From assembly GCA_910579485.1 (NCBI GenBank), contig CAJTVO010000008.1, positions 1 through 25,906 of the forward strand: a stretch of 25,906 nucleotides of DNA, read 5' to 3'. Positions 6,965 through 15,724 of this stretch are shown piece by piece. The notes under the pieces were generated by a model. The model saw nothing but the letters and a program-made list of their open reading frames with translations. It was not told the origin of the DNA and searched no databases. The stretch is from an uncultured Oscillospiraceae bacterium (GTDB lineage Bacteria; Bacillota; Clostridia; Oscillospirales; Oscillospiraceae). The translations under genes were made by a program, and so were the position numbers. The first letter of the stretch is position 1; each line of letters opens with the position of its first letter.

Positions 6965-8143
6965 ATGAATTTCCAAGAGATCAAAGCACTGGACGAGGGC
7001 TACGTCCTCCAGACATATGGAAGAAATCAGGTCGCCATCGACCACGGCAAGGGCGCGACTCTCTGGGACACAGAGGGTAAACAGTATATCGATCTTACAT
7101 CCGGCATCGGGGTCTGCTCCCTGGGGTACGCCAACGAGACATGGGCCAAGGCCATCTACGACCAGGCCATGAAGGTGGGGCACATCTCCAACCTGTTCTA
7201 CACCGAGCCCTACGCAAAGCTGGCCTCCAAGCTGGTCCCCGCCTCCGGGATGGCGGCGGCCTTCTTCGGCAACTCCGGCGCGGAGGCCAACGAGGGCATG
7301 ATCAAGACCGCCCGGAAGTACTCCTATGAGAAGTACGGCGAGGGCAGGGCCACAATCATTACCTTGAAAAACTCCTTCCACGGGCGGACCATCACCACGC
7401 TGAAGGCCACCGGGCAGGACCATTTCCACGAGTTCTTCTTCCCCTTCACCGAGGGCTTCCGGTACGCGGAGGCCAACAGTATGGACAGCCTCATGGAGGC
7501 CGCCGGGGACGACGTGTGCGGCGTGATGATGGAGCTGATCCAGGGTGAGGGCGGCGTCAATCCCCTCCAGCAGGACTACGTGCAGGCGGTGGCGAAGCTG
7601 TGCGCCGAGCGCGACTGGCTGCTGCTGGTGGACGAGGTCCAGACCGGCGTCGGCCGGACGGGGACCATGTTCGCGTTCCAGCAGTTCGGCATCCAGCCGG
7701 ACGTGGTGACCTTCGCCAAGGGCATCGCGGGCGGACTGCCCTTCGGGGGCTTCCTGACCAACGAGAAGTGCCGGAACGTCCTGCGCGCCGGGGATCACGG
7801 GAGTACCTTCGGCGGGAACCCCATGGCCGCCGCCGCCGCCAACGTGGTGGTGGATACCCTGACACCGGAGTTCCTGGAGGACGTGAAGCGGAAGGGGCAG
7901 TACCTCCGGGAGGGCATCGCGGGGCTGAACAGCCCCTGTGTGTCCGGCATCCGGGGCATGGGCCTCATGGTGGGCGTGGGCGTCCAGGGGATGACCCACA
8001 AGGAGCTGAAGGACCGGCTGATGGCGGAGGGCCTGCTGTGCCTCACCGCCGGGAAGGACACCCTGCGGCTGCTGCCGCCCCTGGTCATCACCAGGGAGGA
8101 GATCGACAAGGGGCTGGAGATCATGGCCCGGGTCATGAAATGA
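6965..8143 (+). CDS. argD: Acetylornithine aminotransferase
   Basis: This class III PLP-dependent aminotransferase of 392 residues makes N-acetylornithine from the semialdehyde and glutamate. Visible motifs are GNSGAEANE (102-110, phosphate binding), SFHGRT (137-142), DEVQTGVGRTG (223-233) and the Schiff-base Lys252 in TFAKGIAGG. Length is normal. AAAGGA lies 11 bases before the ATG inside a small hairpin (AGAAAG 6946-6951 with CTTTCT 6958-6963), which could damp initiation. Related ornithine or GABA aminotransferases are excluded mainly by the argB/argF context. The stop overlaps the next gene in ATGA. Confidence 0.95.
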   Translation: MNFQEIKALDEGYVLQTYGRNQVAIDHGKGATLWDTEGKQYIDLTSGIGVCSLGYANETWAKAIYDQAMKVGHISNLFYTEPYAKLASKLVPASGMAAAFFGNSGAEANEGMIKTARKYSYEKYGEGRATIITLKNSFHGRTITTLKATGQDHFHEFFFPFTEGFRYAEANSMDSLMEAAGDDVCGVMMELIQGEGGVNPLQQDYVQAVAKLCAERDWLLLVDEVQTGVGRTGTMFAFQQFGIQPDVVTFAKGIAGGLPFGGFLTNEKCRNVLRAGDHGSTFGGNPMAAAAANVVVDTLTPEFLEDVKRKGQYLREGIAGLNSPCVSGIRGMGLMVGVGVQGMTHKELKDRLMAEGLLCLTAGKDTLRLLPPLVITREEIDKGLEIMARVMK

Positions 8144-8781
8144 TCGACATCCTGTATCAGGATCGGGAGCTGGCCGTCTGCCGCAAGCCGGCGGGACTCC
8201 TCAGCCAGGACGGGCCGGGGGACACCCTCCCTTCCCAGCTGCGCGCGCAGCTGGGAGGAGAGATCTTTCCCGTCCACCGGCTGGACCGGGAGGCGGGAGG
8301 CGTGATGGTCTATGCCAGGACCAGCCGGGCCGCCGGGGCGCTGTCGGGCGCGATATCGCGGGGAGAGTTCCGGAAGGAGTATCTGTGCATCGCGCGGGGG
8401 CGCCCGGAGAAGGAGGAGGGGTCCTACCGGGACCTGCTGCTCCACGACAAAAGCCGGAACAAGAGCTTCGTGGTACAGCGGACGCGGGGCGGCGTGAAGG
8501 AAGCCCTGCTGGACTACCGCCTGCTGGCGGAGCGGGACGGGCTGGCCCTGGTGCTGGTCCGGCTCCACACCGGGCGGACCCATCAGATCCGGGTGCAGTT
8601 CGCCAGCCGGGGAACTCCGCTGGTTGGCGATGGGAAATACGGCGGAGGCAGCGGCGGGATGGCGCTGTGGAGCTGGGCGCTGGCGTTTCCCCATCCCAAT
8701 GGAAAGCCGATGGCTTTCCGGGCGCTGCCGGAAGGTGAAGTCTGGATCAGGTTTGCCGGGGAGCTGTCGGTTTTGAAATGA
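8140..8781 (+). CDS. RluA-family RNA pseudouridine synthase
   Basis: The 213-residue protein carries HRLDREAGGVMVYAR at 46-60, with the catalytic Asp49, and GRTHQIRVQF at 145-154, the two key motifs of RluA-type enzymes that convert uridine to pseudouridine in rRNA or tRNA. No S4 RNA-binding domain precedes the catalytic domain, so this is a short stand-alone form. Gly-Gly replaces the common Ser-Gly after HRLDxx. It starts at the ATG overlapping the argD stop by four bases (ATGA) and has no clear ribosome site, indicating translational coupling to argD. Its place between argD and argF is unexpected for an RNA-modifying enzyme; the target RNA is unknown. Confidence 0.9.
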   Translation: MIDILYQDRELAVCRKPAGLLSQDGPGDTLPSQLRAQLGGEIFPVHRLDREAGGVMVYARTSRAAGALSGAISRGEFRKEYLCIARGRPEKEEGSYRDLLLHDKSRNKSFVVQRTRGGVKEALLDYRLLAERDGLALVLVRLHTGRTHQIRVQFASRGTPLVGDGKYGGGSGGMALWSWALAFPHPNGKPMAFRALPEGEVWIRFAGELSVLK

Positions 8782-8800
8782 GAAAGAAAGAGGATACATT

Positions 8801-9793
8801 ATGCCTGTCAATATCAGAGGAAGACATTTTTTGAAGCTGCTGGACTACTCTCCGGCGGAGATCCGGTATCTTCTGGATCTGGCAAAGGATTTCAAGTCCA
8901 TGAAGCGGGCCGGAATCCCCCACCGGTATCTGGAGGGAAAGAACATCGTGCTTCTGTTTGAGAAGACTTCCACCAGGACCCGCTGCTCCTTCGAGGTGGC
9001 GGGGTATGATCTGGGGATGGGGGTCACCTATCTGGACCCCGGGTCCTCTCAGATGGGGAAGAAAGAGTCCATCGCCGACACCGCCCGGGTGCTGGGACGG
9101 ATGTATGACGGCATCGAGTACCGGGGGTTCAGCCAGGAGCTGGTGGAGGAGCTGGCAAAATACGCCGGGGTGCCGGTCTGGAACGGGCTGACGGACCAGT
9201 TCCACCCCACCCAGATGCTGGCGGATCTGCTGACCATCGAGGAGAAGTTCGGGACGCTGAAGGGGCTCCGCTTCACCTACATGGGGGACGCCAGGAACAA
9301 TATGGGCAACTCCCTGATGATCGCCTGCGCGAAAATGGGGCTCCACTTTACCGCCTGCGCGCCCAAGGAGCTTTTCCCCGCCCAGGATCTGGTGGAGGCC
9401 GCCAAGGGCCTCGCGGCGGAGAGCGGCGGGTCCGTGACGCTGACGGAGGACGTGCAGGAGGGCGCCCGGGAGGCCGACGTGATCTACACCGACATCTGGG
9501 TCTCCATGGGCGAGCCGGACGCGGTCTGGGAGGAGCGCATCCGGCTGCTGCGGCCCTATCAGGTCAACGCCGGGGTGATGGCAAGCGCCAAGGAGTCCGC
9601 CATCTTTATGCATTGCCTGCCCTCCTTCCACGACACCAGGACCACCATCGGAGCGGAGATCGCGGAGAAGTTCGGCCTGCCGGAGATGGAAGTCACCGAC
9701 GAGGTGTTCGAGTCCGCCCGGTCGGTGGTGTTCGACGAGGCGGAGAACCGGATGCACACCATCAAGGCCGTGATCTACGCCACGCTCCGCTGA
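8801..9793 (+). CDS. argF: Ornithine carbamoyltransferase
   Basis: ArgF makes citrulline from ornithine and carbamoyl phosphate. The 330-residue product shows the carbamoyl-phosphate motif STRTR (57-61, in FEKTSTRTRCSFE), HPTQ (135-138), the SMGEP loop (235-239) that closes on ornithine, and HCLP (271-274). These distinguish it from aspartate and putrescine carbamoyltransferases, and the length is normal for an anabolic enzyme. A purine-rich AGAGGA site lies about 7 bases before the ATG, 19 bases after the pseudouridine synthase stop. It is the last arginine gene of the cluster; carbamoyl phosphate synthase is not in this window. Confidence 0.96.
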   Translation: MPVNIRGRHFLKLLDYSPAEIRYLLDLAKDFKSMKRAGIPHRYLEGKNIVLLFEKTSTRTRCSFEVAGYDLGMGVTYLDPGSSQMGKKESIADTARVLGRMYDGIEYRGFSQELVEELAKYAGVPVWNGLTDQFHPTQMLADLLTIEEKFGTLKGLRFTYMGDARNNMGNSLMIACAKMGLHFTACAPKELFPAQDLVEAAKGLAAESGGSVTLTEDVQEGAREADVIYTDIWVSMGEPDAVWEERIRLLRPYQVNAGVMASAKESAIFMHCLPSFHDTRTTIGAEIAEKFGLPEMEVTDEVFESARSVVFDEAENRMHTIKAVIYATLR

Positions 9794-9817
9794 ATCGAGC
9801 GGGTATGACGCTTCACC

Positions 9818-9862
9818 CCCTGCGCGCCAATGAACGGCGGGCAGGGAGTGTCTGTTTTGCAC
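9818..9862 (+). terminator. Possible terminator after argF
   Basis: CCCTGC (9818-9823) pairs with GCAGGG (9841-9846); four further inner base pairs follow a single mismatch, and the loop is seven bases. The downstream CTGTTTTGC is only a weak T-tract. It may end the arginine transcript before the gdhA promoter. Confidence 0.35.
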
Positions 9863-9916
9863 AAAAAGAAACAAAAAACTTCCACACTTTCACCATGGCT
9901 TTCACAAAAAAAGCGG

Positions 9917-9945
9917 TTGTCTTTTTTTCTGAAAAATGGTAGTAT
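9917..9945 (+). promoter_or_regulatory. Sigma-A promoter of gdhA
   Basis: TTGTCT (9917-9922), a 17-base spacer containing an A/T-rich run, and TAGTAT (9940-9945). The predicted start near 9952 gives a leader of about 60 bases. It begins with a GGCGGAGG/CCTCCGCC hairpin (9964-9982) and ends in an AGGAGG ribosome site. Confidence 0.65.
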
Positions 9946-10012
9946 GGCATCAGATGGAGAAAAGGCGGAGGGGCCCTCCGCCTGCTCTGGAAATTTGAGG
10001 AGGAATACATAC

Positions 10013-11365
<1,353 letters not shown>

Positions 11366-11380
11366 AGGCTTATTTGCTGT

Positions 11381-11409
11381 GTGGAGCGAGGTTGATCCTA
11401 TAGGATAAC
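11381..11409. repeat. GTGGAGCGAG/CTATAGG intergenic element, copy 1
   Basis: GTGGAGCGAG (11381-11390) is followed by the 12-bp palindrome ATCCTATAGGAT (11395-11406), itself flanked by GTT and AAC. Copy 2 at 11596-11642 has the same ten-base head and the same CTATAGG centre but different and longer arms. Confidence 0.5.
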
Positions 11410-11410
11410 G

Positions 11411-11440
11411 GCCCGGGGGCAAGAAGCCCCCGGGCTGTTT
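11411..11440 (+). terminator. Hairpin terminator after gdhA
   Basis: GCCCGGGGGC (11411-11420) pairs perfectly with GCCCCCGGGC (11426-11435) over AAGAA, followed by TGTTT. This is the best terminator candidate for gdhA, 45 bases after its stop. A shorter copy of the same hairpin lies at 1711-1731. Confidence 0.6.
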
Positions 11441-11595
11441 CAGACTGTCAAAAAGCTCTCCGCAGGCGTTGGGCGGGCAGAGCCCGCCTAGCCCTACGGC
11501 CGCCTTTGGCGGCCCTGTGGGAGTTTGCCGCCCGCAGGCGGTAAACAAAATGAAATCGTTTTTCCTGCAGCGTGTACGTGGGAAAAACACTTTGC

Positions 11596-11642
11596 GTGGA
11601 GCGAGCGTCGAATTGTGCGCTATAGGCGCACAACCGAGACGC
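11596..11642. repeat. GTGGAGCGAG/CTATAGG intergenic element, copy 2
   Basis: The head GTGGAGCGAG (11596-11605) precedes TTGTGCGC (11613-11620), loop TATAG, and GCGCACAA (11626-11633). Outer arms GCGTC (11605-11609) and GACGC (11638-11642) extend the fold. A T6 run follows at 11656-11661, so the element could also act as a terminator on the + strand. Confidence 0.5.
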
Positions 11643-11672
11643 AGAGCGAAGCATCTTTTTTGAGACCCAGAT

Positions 11673-11718
11673 GGATAACAAAGCAGGCCCGCCGGGCGGC
11701 GGGCCTGCTTTGTTATCC
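11673..11718 (-). terminator. Long hairpin terminator overlapping the metA stop
   Basis: A perfect 21-bp stem (11673-11693 with 11698-11718) encloses the four-base loop GGGC. On the minus strand the metA stop codon lies inside the left arm, and the right arm ends in TGCTTTGTTATCC. The A-rich and T-rich ends of the stem make it a likely bidirectional terminator for the convergent gdhA and metA transcripts. Confidence 0.75.
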
Positions 11719-12648
11719 GTTCTTCTGCGCTCCCGGGATCTCGCTGAGATCGAAGGGCGTGGTCTGGTAGACGAAGTAGTTCAGCCAGTTGCTGTAGAGC
11801 AGGTTGGCGCAGGAACGCCAGGTGACGCGGGGAGGACGGGTATCGTCGTCGCCGGGGTAGTAGTTCTTGGGGATCTCGATTGGCTTGCCCTGGCTCTTGT
11901 CCCGGCGGTACTCCTGGTCCAGGGTGTCCGCGTCGTACTCGCTGTGGCCGGTGATGAATATCTGACGGCCGCTCTCGGTGGACAGGGCGTAGATCCCCGC
12001 CTCCGGGGAGGTGGCCAGGATCTTCAGCTGGGGCACCTTCTCGATGTCCTCCCGGCGGACGGTGGTATGACGGGAGTGGGGCACCATGAATACGTCGTCG
12101 CTGCCCCGGAAGAGCATGTTGCTGCGGCGCTCCACGATATGCGGAAATATGCCGAAGAGCTTCTTCTCCAGGGGGTATTTCTGCACGCCGTAGTGGTAGT
12201 ACAGCCCTGCCTGGGCACCCCAGCAGATGTGGAAGGTGGAGTGGACGTGGCTCTTGGACCACTCCATGATGCCGCACAGCTCCTCCCAGTACTCCACCTC
12301 CTCGAAGGGCAGGTGCTCCACCGGCGCGCCGGTGATGACCATGCCGTCGTAGTTGTTGGCCTTCACGTCGTCAAAGTGGCGGTAGAAGGCCAGCATATGC
12401 TCCTGGGGGGTGTTCTTGGGCACGTGGCCCTGGGGGGCGATGAGCTCCAGCTCCACCTGGAGGGGCGTGTTGCTCAGCAGGCGGCTGAGCTGGGTCTCGG
12501 TGGCGATCTTGGTGGGCATCAGGTTCAGCAGCAATATCCGCAGGGGGCGGATGTCCTGCCCCATGGCGCGCCGCTCCGTCATGACGAAGATGTTCTCCTC
12601 CGTCAGGGTTTTGACGGCGGGCAGCTCGTTTGGTATCCGAATGGGCAT
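11713..12648 (-). CDS. metA: Homoserine O-acetyltransferase (MetA family)
   Basis: The 311-residue protein belongs to the MetA acyltransferase family, glutamine-amidotransferase fold, which activates homoserine for methionine synthesis. The catalytic triad is at Cys142 (FHICWGAQAG), His235 and Glu237 (TGHSEYD), exactly the family numbering. Residue 111 is Glu (ITGAPVEHLPFEEV). In characterised members Glu111 selects acetyl-CoA and Gly111 selects succinyl-CoA, so acetyl transfer is predicted despite the usual succinyltransferase name. This agrees with the O-acetylhomoserine sulfhydrylase encoded in the same operon. AGGAG precedes the ATG, and the MFS stop lies 15 bases upstream. It is the last gene before a long hairpin terminator. 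Confidence 0.95.
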   Translation of the reverse strand: MPIRIPNELPAVKTLTEENIFVMTERRAMGQDIRPLRILLLNLMPTKIATETQLSRLLSNTPLQVELELIAPQGHVPKNTPQEHMLAFYRHFDDVKANNYDGMVITGAPVEHLPFEEVEYWEELCGIMEWSKSHVHSTFHICWGAQAGLYYHYGVQKYPLEKKLFGIFPHIVERRSNMLFRGSDDVFMVPHSRHTTVRREDIEKVPQLKILATSPEAGIYALSTESGRQIFITGHSEYDADTLDQEYRRDKSQGKPIEIPKNYYPGDDDTRPPRVTWRSCANLLYSNWLNYFVYQTTPFDLSEIPGAQKNG

Positions 12649-12663
12649 ATTGTTTCTCCTTTG

Positions 12664-13833
12664 TCAGAGGGTCGCGCGCAGCACGCGCTTGACGCGCCGG
12701 GTGGCGGCCAGCATCATGAGATAGAAAGCCGCAAGGTAAAGGGGGAATATCCCCATGTGGATCCACTGGCCCAGCGCTCCGCAGACTGCCGGGGCCGCCA
12801 TGATGCCCACATAGGACGCCGCCATCTGGGTCCCCATGACGGACTGGGAGGCCTCCTCCCCGAAATTTCTGGGGGTCAGGTAGTTGAAGTTGGGGAACAG
12901 GGGGCCGTTGCCCAGCCCCACCAGGAACAGGGCCGCCGCAGCAATCTCCGCTCCGCCGGGCAGCAGCAGGGCGGCCAGCGCCGCGCCCAGGACGATCTGG
13001 CCCAGGCGGATGATCCTCCAGCTGTCCAGCTTCGCCGCCAGCAGGCCGGAGAGGAACCGGCCCAGGGCCATGCCCGCGTAGTAGAACATGACGATCCTGG
13101 CCGCCCGCTCCGCCGGCACGTGCTTGTACTCCACCAGAAAGGTGCTGGCCCAGTTGCCGCAGGTACATTCGATGGCGCAGGAGGTGATAAACAGGCTCCA
13201 CATCAGCTTCACGCCGGGGATCCGGGCGATCTCCCGGAGGCTCAGGTCCCGGCCTCCCCCCTGCCCACCGGACTCCGGAACCGGATGGACCTTCCGCCAG
13301 ACCGGCAGGGTGACGGTCAGAAGCAGGGTGATGGCCAGCTGGATGGCAAAGGCGATCCGGTAGCCGCCCCGCCAGCCCCGCTCTCCGCTGATGACCAGAG
13401 ACAGGACGAAGGGGCTGATGGTCACTCCCACGCCGAAGAAGCAGTGGAGGAAGCTCATAACCCGGGCGGAGTAGTGGAGGGCCACGTAGTTGTTCAGCGC
13501 CGTGTCAATGGCCCCCGCGCCAAGGCCCAGGGGGACGGCCCACAGGCACATCGCCAGAAGGTTCCCCGAAAGGGAGAAGCCCAGCAGGGCGGCGGCGGTC
13601 ATGGCGGTGCTGACGGCCGCCACCTTGTTGGTGCCCAGGATCCGGATCACCTTGGCGCTGACCATGCTGGAGACCACCGTCCCACAGCAGATGGTCACGC
13701 TGACGAAGCTGGCCCAGGAAATGGGCAGGTGAAACTCCGCGTAGATCGCGGGCCAGGCCGTACCGAACAGGGAGTCCGGGATGCCAAGGCCGATGAAGGA
13801 GATATAGATAACAAATAGTAATAATGTAGCCAT
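12664..13833 (-). CDS. Major facilitator superfamily transporter
   Basis: A 389-residue protein with about twelve hydrophobic segments in two halves, separated by a polar loop at roughly residues 180-208. The N-terminal part (GLGIPDSLFGTAWPAIY) and Gly-rich helices such as LGLGAGAIDTALNNYV are typical of MFS permeases in the sugar/FHS-like branch. No substrate-specific motif is recognisable. It lies between the S51-like peptidase and metA in the methionine operon, which could suggest export or uptake of an amino acid or sulfur compound, but this is only contextual. The ATG has only a weak upstream AAAGAT site, and the first dozen codons are AT-rich like the preceding peptidase gene. Confidence 0.85.
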   Translation of the reverse strand: MATLLLFVIYISFIGLGIPDSLFGTAWPAIYAEFHLPISWASFVSVTICCGTVVSSMVSAKVIRILGTNKVAAVSTAMTAAALLGFSLSGNLLAMCLWAVPLGLGAGAIDTALNNYVALHYSARVMSFLHCFFGVGVTISPFVLSLVISGERGWRGGYRIAFAIQLAITLLLTVTLPVWRKVHPVPESGGQGGGRDLSLREIARIPGVKLMWSLFITSCAIECTCGNWASTFLVEYKHVPAERAARIVMFYYAGMALGRFLSGLLAAKLDSWRIIRLGQIVLGAALAALLLPGGAEIAAAALFLVGLGNGPLFPNFNYLTPRNFGEEASQSVMGTQMAASYVGIMAAPAVCGALGQWIHMGIFPLYLAAFYLMMLAATRRVKRVLRATL

Positions 13834-13859
13834 ATTATCTTTTTCGACAGATTTTTACA

Positions 13860-14420
13860 CTATTCCCCAATGATTTCCCATTCATTCGGCTCTCCCCGTA
13901 CCGCCAGCGCGCTGGTATTCGTAAGCCTTACCTGCTTTTTTAATGGAGTACAAAGTTTTCCTCTTTTCTCTCCCTCTGCACAATGAACCTCCAACCTTGT
14001 ATCGATCAGGCCCAGATTGCCACGCAGATTATTGGCAAAGATCAGGCTTCCGGCACTTACTCCCATCACAAAGCCGTTGCTGTGGATATATTCCATCAAT
14101 GATTTGTTAAATTTCGTATCATTGATCCTTTCCAGCAGATATTGCGTATCGCCTCCGCACAAATACACCACATCATAATTCCGCAGCTCTTCGATCTCCA
14201 TTCCGGCATGTAAATCATATACGCGGATATTCTCATCAAAAACGCAGCATTTCAACAGATCGTTCATACATTTGGGCAATACGCCTATTGCACCTGCGTT
14301 TATTGCCGCCGTTGGTATGAACAGGGCCTTTATACGAAGCGGCTCTTTTCCGAGCATCTCCATAAAGCACGCTTTTATTTCCTCCGTCTCCAAGCCTGCG
14401 GATGTCAATAATACTCTCAT
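13860..14420 (-). CDS. Peptidase S51 (peptidase E/cyanophycinase-like) protein
   Basis: The 186-residue protein shows the S51 pattern: SAGLET near the start, VVYLCGGDTQYLL (84-96), the nucleophile elbow GVSAGS (120-125, Ser122) and LGLIDTRLEVHC (136-147, candidate His146). The family includes alpha-aspartyl dipeptidase and cyanophycinase; the short length fits a single-domain peptidase E-like enzyme. No signal peptide is present, so it should be cytoplasmic. Only six bases separate it from the metY stop, so it is in the operon. Its coding sequence is about 46% GC, far below its neighbours, and its ribosome site is weak (GTGAGAG), both signs of recent insertion. The substrate is unknown. Confidence 0.82.
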   Translation of the reverse strand: MRVLLTSAGLETEEIKACFMEMLGKEPLRIKALFIPTAAINAGAIGVLPKCMNDLLKCCVFDENIRVYDLHAGMEIEELRNYDVVYLCGGDTQYLLERINDTKFNKSLMEYIHSNGFVMGVSAGSLIFANNLRGNLGLIDTRLEVHCAEGEKRGKLCTPLKKQVRLTNTSALAVRGEPNEWEIIGE

Positions 14421-14426
14421 TTTCTC

Positions 14427-15707
14427 TCACATGGCATTGAGCGCCTGCTCCAGGTCGGCGATCAGGTCCTCTTTGCTCTCCAGGCCCACGCTGAGGCGCA
14501 CCAGGTCGGCGGAGACCCCGGCGGCGGCCAGCTCGGCGTCGTTCATCTGCCGGTGGGTGGAGCTGGCGGGGTGCAGGCAGCAGGTCCGGGCGTCCGCCAC
14601 GTGGGTGGCGATGGTCCCCAGACGCAGATGGCCCATAAAGGTCTCGGCGGCCTGCCGCCCGCCCTTCACGCCGAAGCTCACCACGCCGCAGGAGCCCTTG
14701 GGGAGGTACTTCTGCGCCACCGCGTAGTAGGGGTCGCCGGGGAGGCCGCTGTAGCGGACCCAGGCGATCTTGGGATGATTCTGCAAATATTCCGCCACAG
14801 CCTGGCCGTTCTCGCAGTGCCGGGCCATGCGGACATGGAGGCTCTCCAGACCCAGGTTGAGGATGAACGCGCTCTGAGGCGAAAGCATGGAGCCGAAGTC
14901 CCGCATGAGCTGGGCGGTGGCCTTGGTGATGAAGGCCCCCTCCTTGCCGAAGCGCTCCGCGTAGGTGATGCCGTGGTAGCTGTCGTCGGGGGTGCAGAGG
15001 CCGGGGAATTTTTCCGGGTGGGCCATCCAGTCGAACTTTCCGCCGTCCACGATGGCGCCGCCCAGGGCGGCGGCGTGGCCGTCCATGTACTTGGTGGTGG
15101 AGTGGGTCACGATGTCCGCGCCCCACTCGATAGGACGGCAGAGGACCGGGGTGGCGAAGGTGTTGTCCACGATGAGGGGTACGCCGTGGCCGTGGGCGGC
15201 CTTGGCGAACTTTTCGATATCCAGCACCGTGAGGGCCGGGTTGGCGATGGTCTCGCCGAAAACGGCTTTGGTATTGGGACGGAAGGCGGCTTCCAGCTCC
15301 TCCTCGGTGCATTCCGGGGAGACGAAGGTGAACTCCACGCCCATGCGCTTCATGGTGACGGCAAAGAGGTTATAGGTGCCGCCGTAGATGGAGCTGGAGG
15401 ACACCACGTGGTCCCCGCAGGAGGCGATGTTGAACACCGCGTAGAAATTGGCCGCCTGGCCGGAGGAGGTCAGCATGGCCGCCGCGCCGCCCTCCAGCTC
15501 CGCGATCTTCTTCGCCACGTGGTCGCAGGTGGGGTTCTGGAGGCGGCTGTAGAAATAGCCCTCGGCCTCCAGATCGAAGAGCTTCGCCATATCGGCGCTG
15601 GAGTCGTATTTGAAGGTGGTGGACTGGATGATGGAGATCTGGCGGGGCTCGCCGCTGCCGGGGCGGTAGCCGCCCTGGACGCAGATGGTCTCGATGTGGT
15701 TGCTCAT
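14427..15707 (-). CDS. metY: O-acetylhomoserine sulfhydrylase
   Basis: The 426-residue PLP enzyme of the Cys/Met metabolism family makes homocysteine directly from O-acetylhomoserine and sulfide. Visible features are YSRLQNPT (53-60), SSGQAAN (81-87), VDNTFATP (180-187) and the Schiff-base Lys206 in THSTTKYMDGH. The length of about 430 residues and the TICVQGGY start match MetY/OAH sulfhydrylases; cystathionine gamma-synthase and beta-lyase are about 380. The ATG (MSNHIETI) follows AGGAGA; an upstream in-frame extension has no ribosome site. The MetA of the same operon is predicted to supply O-acetylhomoserine. Cystathionine gamma-synthase activity remains a less likely alternative. Confidence 0.93.
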   Translation of the reverse strand: MSNHIETICVQGGYRPGSGEPRQISIIQSTTFKYDSSADMAKLFDLEAEGYFYSRLQNPTCDHVAKKIAELEGGAAAMLTSSGQAANFYAVFNIASCGDHVVSSSSIYGGTYNLFAVTMKRMGVEFTFVSPECTEEELEAAFRPNTKAVFGETIANPALTVLDIEKFAKAAHGHGVPLIVDNTFATPVLCRPIEWGADIVTHSTTKYMDGHAAALGGAIVDGGKFDWMAHPEKFPGLCTPDDSYHGITYAERFGKEGAFITKATAQLMRDFGSMLSPQSAFILNLGLESLHVRMARHCENGQAVAEYLQNHPKIAWVRYSGLPGDPYYAVAQKYLPKGSCGVVSFGVKGGRQAAETFMGHLRLGTIATHVADARTCCLHPASSTHRQMNDAELAAAGVSADLVRLSVGLESKEDLIADLEQALNAM

Positions 15708-15724
15708 GGTTTTTTCTCCTTCAA

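Larger units (their letters stand above)
11366..11712. other. 347-bp repeat-rich gap between gdhA and metA
   Basis: No gene is supported. From left to right it contains a GTGGAGCGAG motif with a small palindrome (11381-11409), a strong GC hairpin (11411-11435), a block of short GC hairpins (11466-11546, including GGGCGGGC/GCCCGCC and GGCCGCC/GGCGGCC), a second GTGGAGCGAG element with a longer inverted repeat (11596-11642), and the metA terminator (11673-11718). The density of inverted repeats is much higher than elsewhere in the window. Confidence 0.65.

Noticed and set aside
11671..13818. Long plus-strand open frame opposite metA and the MFS gene
   Set aside because: It has low-complexity composition and lies fully antisense to two well-supported genes.
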